A DNA stretch of 64,000 nucleotides from Herbaspirillum sp. DW155 (GTDB lineage Bacteria > Pseudomonadota > Gammaproteobacteria > Burkholderiales > Burkholderiaceae_D), in contig NZ_AP029028.1 in NCBI RefSeq assembly GCF_037076565.1, positions 4,650,001 through 4,714,000 on the forward strand, written 5' to 3'. The notes below the pieces were generated by a model. That model saw only the letters and a list, made by a program, of their open reading frames with translations. It ran no database searches and had not been told where the DNA came from. How positions within the stretch are numbered: position 1 is the stretch's first letter; every line of letters starts with the position of its first letter. Below are positions 17,439 to 23,414 of this stretch, in pieces. The translations under genes were made by a program, and so were the position numbers.

Positions 17439-18664
17439 CCACCACCGCGCCAGCCTTCCGCATCGTCATCGAAGACAAGGATATCAGCCGCCCCGTTTCG
17501 GACAGGCTCATGAGCATCACCTTGCGCGAATGCCGGGGGGATGAGGCCGATCAACTGGACATCGAGCTGGACGATTCGGATGGCAAGCTGAAGATTCCAC
17601 CGAAGGGCGCCAAGCTGCATTTCGCGCTTGGCTGGCTGGGTTCGCCGCTGGTCGACAAGGGCGCGTTCGTGGTCTCCGAGGTGGAACACAGCGGCGCACC
17701 GGACCGGCTGACCATCCGCGCCAGGTCGGCCAGCATGATCGATGCGTTTCGGCAGCAGCGAGACCGTAGTTTCCATGAGACCACACTCGGCGCCGTGGTG
17801 GATGCCATCGCCGCCGGCAATGGCCTGGCATCAGGGATATCGGCCGGCCTACGCTCCATCGCCATCCAGCACCTGGACCAGACGCATGAAAGCGATTCCG
17901 CACTGCTGCGTCGCCTGGGCAAGAAATATGATGCGGTGGCCACGGTGAAAAATGACACGTTGTTGTTCATGCCGATCAACGAGAGTCGCACCGCCAGCGG
18001 AAAGCCGCTGCCGGTGGTAAAGGTGGCGCGGGCGTTGGGGGACCAGCACCGATATCACAGCTCAGAATCCGATGCGTATAGCGGCGTTCGCGCATTCTGG
18101 ATGGATGAGAAATACGGACGCCGCCGCAGTGTCGTTGCGGGCCAGGCAGGCAACAGCAAGCGCTTGCGCACCACGTTCGCGAATGAGACTGATGCGCGTG
18201 CTGCCGCCGTGGCCGAGTGGCAGCGCATTGAACGTGGCTTGGCCACCTTCGAGATGCAGCTTGCGCTCGGCGATGCCAGCATCATGCCGCAATCGCCTGT
18301 GGTGGTATCCGGGTTCAAGGCAGATATTGATGCGACGGAATGGCTATCGAAGACCGTCACACATTCCATCAGCGGCAGCGGTTTTACCACGCGCATTGAG
18401 TTCGAGACCAAATCTGAGGAAGCCGACACAGAGCGCGAGCTTGATCACGATCCGGAGGAAGGCATCACCGGCGTGAAAGCGGGATGGCACGACAAAGCAA
18501 AGAAGAAAAACAACAAGGGCACCGAGCTGGCAGGCAAGGCCGACAACGCCAAGACGCTGAACAGGACCTATGCCACCAAGCAAAGTGCCACCCGTGCTGC
18601 AGCGCTAGAGTGGGCAAAAATCAAAGAGGTCCGCGAGATCATCGCCGAAAATCGTTCCGATTAA
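17435..18664 (+). CDS. Tail protein D (late control protein)
   Basis: The 409-residue protein matches P2 GpD (387), a hub/tail tip protein of the gp27-like fold. Family features: FRIVIEDKDIS at the N-terminus, the LHFALGWLG segment near residue 66, and a lysine-rich C-terminal region (DKAKKKNNKGTELAGK). It ends the late operon. Its TAA (18662-18664) overlaps the stop of the convergent 599-residue gene, leaving no room for a terminator between them. Confidence 0.94.
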   Translation: MTTTAPAFRIVIEDKDISRPVSDRLMSITLRECRGDEADQLDIELDDSDGKLKIPPKGAKLHFALGWLGSPLVDKGAFVVSEVEHSGAPDRLTIRARSASMIDAFRQQRDRSFHETTLGAVVDAIAAGNGLASGISAGLRSIAIQHLDQTHESDSALLRRLGKKYDAVATVKNDTLLFMPINESRTASGKPLPVVKVARALGDQHRYHSSESDAYSGVRAFWMDEKYGRRRSVVAGQAGNSKRLRTTFANETDARAAAVAEWQRIERGLATFEMQLALGDASIMPQSPVVVSGFKADIDATEWLSKTVTHSISGSGFTTRIEFETKSEEADTERELDHDPEEGITGVKAGWHDKAKKKNNKGTELAGKADNAKTLNRTYATKQSATRAAALEWAKIKEVREIIAENRSD

Positions 18665-20460
18665 TAGATCAGTTTCTGCCGCTTGAGTAACTTAAATTCG
18701 GTCGTCTGATGCTTATCTGTTCCGCTAAGTTTTTCATGGTAATGACGAATCAGTACCCCTCTATATGAGTCATAGCTGATGGTAGAGGGAAGCATTTTCT
18801 CAAGGGCGCGAGGATTGTTCTCAACAACATTAGTAAAATGTTTTCGAGTCCACATCATCACACCTCGCAGAAACGCGTCTGTCTGTCTCTCGGATCGTTC
18901 CCTTTTTCTTGACATCGATCGGGAGAAGTTTGCTATGTTTAGGGAGAACGCATAGATAGCGGTATTCGAATAGTTCGGATATTTTTCTAGTTGGCGAATG
19001 GATGTGCCAAAAATTCGTAGAACAAGCCGCCTGATCTGTAGGCTAACAGCTCCTGGGTTGTCGTTATTAAAGAACGTGTCCCATATCATCGAATAATGCA
19101 GCCACCATTGTGTAGAGCTGTGTTCTAATTCCAAGCGTAATCCCGCCTCAATAAGCGAGGAAACTTGTCCCGCAATTCTTTCAATAAATAAAGATTGTTT
19201 GAGGGGTGGGCGGTAATTTGCTCTCGCATAAGCTCCATCAAACATACTAATCAACTGCGCGAAGATTTTCGAGGCAATTCGGAATTTTTCCAGGGGGGCT
19301 TTAGGATTGATGATACTTCCGTCATATTTATTGAATCCTGAGTGTTGAATGTTATCGACTAAATTCGAAAGAAAGCGGTAGAGAGTGAAGGAGTGCGGAA
19401 AATGGCTGTTTACTCTGAGATAGTCTTGCGCGGTTATCAAAAAGCATTGGCCATAGACTTCTAGCTGTTCAGCATCGTATGGGTCTTCTATTGACCCTTT
19501 TGCGTCAAGGGGGGAATGTATATAACTCCCCTGCTGCTCCACTAGCTTGTAATCGCCAAAGATCGCCTTTCTAAAATATTGCATGTGACCGAGAAAGCCA
19601 TGTTCATGGATATCCTGTTCTGCATACAGTAGCGAATTTTTGTTCTTGAGCATCGCATCAATCAGATTGCGCGAAAAAAGTGAAAGATTGATGTCGCGCT
19701 TCTCTTGTTTGCTCGCTTCCAAAAAGAGGCGCATTGCTGCTATGCCCGATGATTCGGCGATAGCTTGAGTCATCCGGGGAGATGCCAGCATGAACAGCAG
19801 ATCATTGGTATAGGTTTTAAATGTCTGCGCATCCGTCAGGAATGGAGCAACGACCATTGCTTGCGTACGTTCATTCGCAGTCGGAGCGTTCCTTACGATC
19901 TCTTGCGCTGTATCGCCAAGAGCATCAGCCAGCATAAGCAATTCTTCCTTCTTTCCTGAGATGATGCGAACATTTACCGCACGGGCAAAGGCAACGCAGT
20001 TTGCGCGCTGATATTTCGCCGGCATGCCGACAAAGAATGCCCATGCACACATCAAAATTAGAAAAATTGCCCCAAGAATAGATTGAATTAACGCAAGACT
20101 GTTGAGGAAGTGCCATATCGGCAGCTCCTCTGAAAACCAATAATTCGACACGAGTGCCCCGACACCAATAACAACCGAAAAGACGGCCGTCAATTGGTAC
20201 AGTGGTATGGGGGCAACTCGAGCACGAAACTTATACCTCAAGTCCGTTATCGTATATACAACGGCGAGCAGCGCCATAGCAGCCACGAATTCTGCATATC
20301 CAAAAATTGGCATCTGCATTTTGCTGGAAGCAGATTCAACAGTGAAAGCTTCACTGTAGTAATTAGCAGCCGGCATAACCTGGCGCGTTATCGTTCGCTC
20401 ACAGTTCCAGTTCGTTGGGCACTGAATCTGCTGCAGGCTTTTTTTTGTAATATCGATCAC
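18661..20460 (-). CDS. Unrecognised 599-residue membrane protein, cargo in the repressor operon
   Basis: I do not recognise this family. From GTG 20460, preceded by GAGGGAACCT, the protein has three predicted membrane segments (about residues 53-72, 86-108 and 118-143) and then a soluble region of about 455 residues, mostly helical and without Walker, nuclease or kinase motifs I can name. Its GC is clearly lower than that of the flanking phage genes. It lies 24 bp downstream of the membrane-anchored ORF6C-like gene and, with the repressor, reads as one minus-strand operon likely to be on in the lysogen. Superinfection exclusion or abortive infection is a plausible but unproved role. Confidence 0.75.
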   Translation of the reverse strand: MIDITKKSLQQIQCPTNWNCERTITRQVMPAANYYSEAFTVESASSKMQMPIFGYAEFVAAMALLAVVYTITDLRYKFRARVAPIPLYQLTAVFSVVIGVGALVSNYWFSEELPIWHFLNSLALIQSILGAIFLILMCAWAFFVGMPAKYQRANCVAFARAVNVRIISGKKEELLMLADALGDTAQEIVRNAPTANERTQAMVVAPFLTDAQTFKTYTNDLLFMLASPRMTQAIAESSGIAAMRLFLEASKQEKRDINLSLFSRNLIDAMLKNKNSLLYAEQDIHEHGFLGHMQYFRKAIFGDYKLVEQQGSYIHSPLDAKGSIEDPYDAEQLEVYGQCFLITAQDYLRVNSHFPHSFTLYRFLSNLVDNIQHSGFNKYDGSIINPKAPLEKFRIASKIFAQLISMFDGAYARANYRPPLKQSLFIERIAGQVSSLIEAGLRLELEHSSTQWWLHYSMIWDTFFNNDNPGAVSLQIRRLVLRIFGTSIRQLEKYPNYSNTAIYAFSLNIANFSRSMSRKRERSERQTDAFLRGVMMWTRKHFTNVVENNPRALEKMLPSTISYDSYRGVLIRHYHEKLSGTDKHQTTEFKLLKRQKLIY

Positions 20461-20484
20461 AGGTTCCCTCGAATTGAATTGCGG

Positions 20485-21156
20485 CTACTTTGGACCCATC
20501 CATGTTGCTGCCCCGCTGTCATCTGCGCGGCATTCCCTCAGGCTATTTCCTGCGACATTGATTGCGCTTCCCTGCGAATACGGCTTACCTTCGTAGAAGC
20601 AATGATGTTCTGCTGTAGGCGCTACATCTGGCTGAGCTGGCATTTTGTAAAGCAGCATCGCGCACGCTAAAGCTAAGAGTGCCGCTAATATCCACTGTCC
20701 GCGCGACACACGCTGCAAACGTACATAACCAAGGTCTTTCTCGCCGCATGTGCGGCAGTGATCCCCTGACATGACAGATGCTGGGGCCTGGAACGCTGCT
20801 TTTAGTCCCACTGCTGCCGCCGGTGTCTTCTGAGCGCCCGGCTTGTTCTCGGCTATCCAGCGTTCGACCTGAGCGACGACTTCGTGATATTTCTCGCGCG
20901 GGATGTCTTTCATTCGCTCGGCCCCGAACTCGGTCAGGATTACGCGATAAACGTCGAGGGTGTCCTCTTGCGTTAGCGCACAAAGCTCGCGCACCAACCC
21001 AGCTATTCGTTTGCGCTGCAAGTCGGTGAGCGTTTGCGCCGGTGCCTTGTCGCTCCCCAAGTTGAAATTCACGACGTTGTTTTGACGTGGTGCCTCGTTG
21101 ACGTTGCCTCCGATGAGTTGGGCAACGTCACCCCTTACTTCTACTTTTTCAGACAT
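20485..21156 (-). CDS. Membrane-anchored ORF6C-like protein with C-terminal DUF1496-like domain
   Basis: The 223-residue protein starts with a short V-x-V-x-G-D-V motif (residues 5-21) shared with the repressor. Next comes a helical domain (about 45-103: QRKRIAGLVRELC through VEARW-like end) resembling ORF6C of phage antirepressors. A CRTC pair (Cys124, Cys127), one membrane segment (about 144-162) and a final domain with Cys176, Cys199 and Trp209 follow; the last resembles DUF1496 (CFYEGKPYSQGSAI). ATG 21156 is chosen over longer upstream reading. Function unknown; domain calls are by eye. Confidence 0.7.
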   Translation of the reverse strand: MSEKVEVRGDVAQLIGGNVNEAPRQNNVVNFNLGSDKAPAQTLTDLQRKRIAGLVRELCALTQEDTLDVYRVILTEFGAERMKDIPREKYHEVVAQVERWIAENKPGAQKTPAAAVGLKAAFQAPASVMSGDHCRTCGEKDLGYVRLQRVSRGQWILAALLALACAMLLYKMPAQPDVAPTAEHHCFYEGKPYSQGSAINVAGNSLRECRADDSGAATWMGPK

Positions 21157-21274
21157 TACAAACCTGCCAATTACATCCGTGGCGTCACTCCCTGTCACGC
21201 TTCCGAAAACAAAAAAAATGCGGCCCCGTGCTCGCGCGCTAGAACTCTGTTCGGCGCCGAAGAACCGACAAAGT

Positions 21275-21700
21275 TTACTTCTTCTTGATGACCTTTTTAC
21301 GCATGTCCGGTCCTTGAACCGTTCCATGCACATCGCCATGAATCTGCTGGCCGACATTCCCACCGACAGTGACAATCGCTCTTGCGGATTCGATTGGAGC
21401 TGCCCCCTCGATCACTCCCAGCACGCGCGCCTTATTTTTGATATCCAGCTTTCTGAATCCATCGAGAAGCTGGGTTTCCTCGGGCGTCAACGCCTGCATA
21501 CTCGGGGTTCCAGTCACGACAAATTGGACATCGACCCCCAGCCGGGAGACCGCTTGTAAATACCCAGCATCAGGGCGGCGCTCATCTTGTTCGTAGAACA
21601 GTTGAGCCCTACGTTGGACACCGCCGACGGCGGCAAACTCTGTCTGATTGAAGCCCAAGCGCGTGCGCTCGGCCTTGAGACGTTCCCCGATTGTGTTCAT
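21275..21700 (-). CDS. Phage repressor with lambda-type HTH
   Basis: A 141-residue protein with a Cro/C1-type helix-turn-helix at about residues 4-60 (IGERLKAERTRLGFNQTEFA). The C-terminal part has no LexA-like Ser-Lys protease motif; instead it ends with a V-x-V-x-G-N-V-x-Q-x-I-x-G-D-V motif (residues 110-126) and a Lys-rich tail. It is read leftward from a region with inverted repeats and a strong rightward promoter, so it is the probable lysogeny repressor. In P2 the repressor C has about 99 residues and a different C-terminus. An upstream ATG at 21724 is also in frame. Confidence 0.8.
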   Translation of the reverse strand: MNTIGERLKAERTRLGFNQTEFAAVGGVQRRAQLFYEQDERRPDAGYLQAVSRLGVDVQFVVTGTPSMQALTPEETQLLDGFRKLDIKNKARVLGVIEGAAPIESARAIVTVGGNVGQQIHGDVHGTVQGPDMRKKVIKKK

Positions 21701-21717
21701 AAAGACGCAAAAACAAT

Positions 21718-21746
21718 TTGACATGAGTCTTTTTGGACTCTATATT
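21718..21746 (+). promoter_or_regulatory. Predicted early promoter, sigma70 type
   Basis: TTGACA (21718-21723), exactly 17 bases of spacer, then TATATT (21741-21746). It points to the small early genes starting at 21784. The -35 box is close to the repressor start, as expected for divergent lysogenic and lytic transcription. Confidence 0.8.
21725..21740. promoter_or_regulatory. Inverted repeat inside the early promoter, candidate operator
   Basis: GAGTC-N6-GACTC fills most of the spacer between the -35 and -10 boxes. A repressor bound here would block polymerase. The arms differ from those of the second repeat downstream. Confidence 0.6.
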
Positions 21747-21747
21747 C

Positions 21748-21767
21748 ACGTCATTGCTAAGTGACGT
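21748..21767. promoter_or_regulatory. Second inverted repeat, candidate operator
   Basis: ACGTCA-N8-TGACGT is perfect over six bases per arm and begins two bases after the -10 box, covering the likely transcription start. Two different palindromes suggest two regulators, for example the repressor and a Cox-like early protein. Confidence 0.6.
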
Positions 21768-21783
21768 ACACAAATATTAACCC

Positions 21784-21984
21784 ATGAGCACCCAAGACAC
21801 CGCCCAAACTGGCGCAGCGGCCCATTGCTCGCTGCCGATCACGCTACGTCTGACCGCTGAAGAAATCGACAAAGCGCAGATTCTCGCCCGCCGAGACCAC
21901 CGCACCCGCGCGGCTTTCATCCGCGTGATGTTCTTGCGGGGCCTAGCCGCCTACGAAAAAGAGCTCCAATCCGCAACCGTCTGA
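21784..21984 (+). CDS. Small early protein, possibly Cox/ribbon-helix-helix-like
   Basis: A 66-residue protein, first gene of the rightward early operon. It contains LPITLRLTAEEIDKAQ followed by a helix, a pattern that could form a ribbon-helix-helix DNA-binding fold. P2 has cox (directionality factor and repressor of the C promoter) at this place, but I see no clear sequence match. The gene begins 38 bp after the predicted -10 box. Confidence 0.65.
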   Translation: MSTQDTAQTGAAAHCSLPITLRLTAEEIDKAQILARRDHRTRAAFIRVMFLRGLAAYEKELQSATV

Positions 21985-22002
21985 CTTAGGGGAAATTCCG
22001 CC

Positions 22003-22200
22003 ATGTATCCAGACCCGAAGCGCGTAAGGCAGCATCGCCACATGCTCCGCCTCGACGATTACGAACAGGCGCTTGTCGAATCACTGGCTCACTACCAGGG
22101 CGAGCCCGTCGCCACCATCCTGCGCCAACTGGCGTTGCGCCAGGCGGCGGCAATCCTCGCATCTGATTCAGGCTCTAGCGTAGCGCGCGGCCCGTTCTGA
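22003..22200 (+). CDS. Small early protein, unknown
   Basis: A 65-residue protein with HMLRLDDYEQALVESLA and two further helices, again compatible with a ribbon-helix-helix fold. It follows the previous gene by 18 bp with a GGGGAAA site before the ATG. No family recognised. Confidence 0.6.
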   Translation: MYPDPKRVRQHRHMLRLDDYEQALVESLAHYQGEPVATILRQLALRQAAAILASDSGSSVARGPF

Positions 22201-22237
22201 TCGAAGGCAGCAATAAGCAACTTTTGAGCAACCGAAA

Positions 22238-22435
22238 ATGCCTTTCAACGAAACCATGCTCTCGGACGATGAACGCCAGATGATTGAGAAGATCCGTCAG
22301 CGCGAAGGTCTGGAGTCTATCGATCAGGCATTGGAATGGCTCGTCAAAACAGCAGTACGTAACGGCGCGAGGCGCATCACCGGCAGAGGCCGGGCACTCT
22401 ACGCTGTCGGGGGAAAGACCAAACCATGCGAGTAA
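22238..22435 (+). CDS. Small early protein, unknown
   Basis: A 65-residue, charged, helical protein (MLSDDERQMIEKIRQREG, then a Gly/Arg-rich tail). Spacing of 37 bp to the gene before and a 10-bp overlap with the Ogr gene after it support a real operon member. No family recognised. Confidence 0.6.
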   Translation: MPFNETMLSDDERQMIEKIRQREGLESIDQALEWLVKTAVRNGARRITGRGRALYAVGGKTKPCE

Positions 22436-22686
22436 TCAGCCTGCCTTGCCCGCACTGCCAAAGCCCGGTGCGCGCGGCGAAGAGTCGCACCATGTCGTCG
22501 ATGATGAAGGAAATCACCTATCAGTGCCAAAACGCCGAATGCGGCCACACCTTCGTGGCCACGCTTGAGGTTTCGCGCACCGTATCGATGTCAGCCATGC
22601 CGAACCCGGACGTGCGCATTCCGATTTCCTCGCGCGCGTTTCTGGCTGCCAAGAACCAGATGACGCTAGACCTCGCGACCGCCTAA
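22426..22686 (+). CDS. Ogr/Delta family zinc-finger activator of late genes
   Basis: An 86-residue protein with Cys8, Cys11, Cys34 and Cys39, the exact C-x2-C-x22-C-x4-C spacing of P2 Ogr. Ogr binds zinc and activates late promoters through the RNA polymerase alpha subunit. In P2 ogr lies after D; here it is within the rightward early operon between the repressor and A. Two strong hairpins follow at once, the first one spanning its stop codon. Confidence 0.93.
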   Translation: MRVISLPCPHCQSPVRAAKSRTMSSMMKEITYQCQNAECGHTFVATLEVSRTVSMSAMPNPDVRIPISSRAFLAAKNQMTLDLATA

Positions 22687-22694
22687 GCGGTCGC
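22675..22694 (+). other. Perfect stem-loop across the ogr stop codon
   Basis: GCGACCGC-CTAA-GCGGTCGC: an 8-bp perfect stem with a four-base loop that holds the TAA stop. No T run follows, so it is not a normal intrinsic terminator. Confidence 0.7.
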
Positions 22695-22715
22695 CCAACA
22701 CCCGACAAATCAAAA

Positions 22716-22744
22716 CCTGCCGTGCGCCGTTTGGCGCACGCAGG
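22716..22744 (+). other. Strong stem-loop between ogr and the next gene
   Basis: A 12-bp GC-rich stem with one bulged C and a GTTT loop, 21 bases after the first stem. No T run follows. Together the pair may separate ogr expression from the replication genes, protect an mRNA end, or attenuate. Confidence 0.7.
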
Positions 22745-22765
22745 ATTCGCTCACCCTAAAAAATC

Positions 22766-22972
22766 ATGACCACCGCGAATCTGAAGGTAACGCGCGCTAT
22801 CAGCCAGCACTTGAAAGATGATCTGAGCTTGTACCGCCGCGCGCAGAGAATGCTGAGCTGGGACTCTATTACTGTGCCGCAACGGGACGTGATCTGGGAG
22901 GGGAAGCACGCCATTGGCAATCGTCTTGCATGGCGGCTTCAACTCTTGGGCGGCCTGCTGGGGGAGTGGTGA
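22766..22972 (+). CDS. Small early protein, unknown
   Basis: A 68-residue basic protein starting MTTANLKVTRAISQHLKDD. No family recognised. Its TGA shares one base with the ATG of the next small peptide, which suggests coupling. It is the first gene after the two hairpins. Confidence 0.6.
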   Translation: MTTANLKVTRAISQHLKDDLSLYRRAQRMLSWDSITVPQRDVIWEGKHAIGNRLAWRLQLLGGLLGEW

Positions 22973-23058
22973 TGCGAACCGTATTTGCCCACTGCATGGC
23001 AGCGCTTCTGTTGCTCGCCCCGGCACTGTTGTCGGCACTCGGCCTGGTGAAAGGCTGA
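22972..23058 (+). CDS. 28-residue single-pass membrane peptide
   Basis: A very short frame from ATG 22972 to TGA 23058. The product is one hydrophobic helix (about residues 6-26) with a positively charged end. It is coupled to the gene before (TGATG) and two bases from the next ATG. Such peptides could modulate lysis, secretion or superinfection, but no function can be read from the sequence. Confidence 0.5.
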   Translation: MRTVFAHCMAALLLLAPALLSALGLVKG

Positions 23059-23060
23059 AC

Positions 23061-23414
23061 ATGCGCTGCGCCCGTATCAAGGATCATGCGTCATTCCGTC
23101 CTGCAACGGATCTACTGCGCGAGCGTGCGGCTCAGGTGCCAACGCCACCGGGTGATGAGGCCGCAAAAGCCGAGCTGGAAAAGGCCATGATGCTGCTGCG
23201 TACGCGCAAGCGGCCTAACCACCAGATCGGCGTCGCCTATTCCTGGGCGGCCACTGCCAAGCCGGTGCGCCGACACATCCTGGCACTGGCGGGCCTCCCG
23301 CCGGACCGCTGGGAATCCCCCATTCACTCCTTTACCGAAGCCGAACGCCTGGCCATGCGCCATGCGGTGCTGCGTGCGATTACGACTTATGAAAGAGCCC
23401 TCAATGCAGTATAG
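23061..23414 (+). CDS. Phage protein of unknown function before the replication gene
   Basis: A 117-residue protein from ATG 23061; the frame is open upstream but that part overlaps other genes. It contains a helix of charged residues (AAKAELEKAMMLLRTRK) and a C-terminal region with FTEAERLAMRHAVL. Its end overlaps the start of the replication gene by 11 bp. No family recognised. Confidence 0.6.
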   Translation: MRCARIKDHASFRPATDLLRERAAQVPTPPGDEAAKAELEKAMMLLRTRKRPNHQIGVAYSWAATAKPVRRHILALAGLPPDRWESPIHSFTEAERLAMRHAVLRAITTYERALNAV

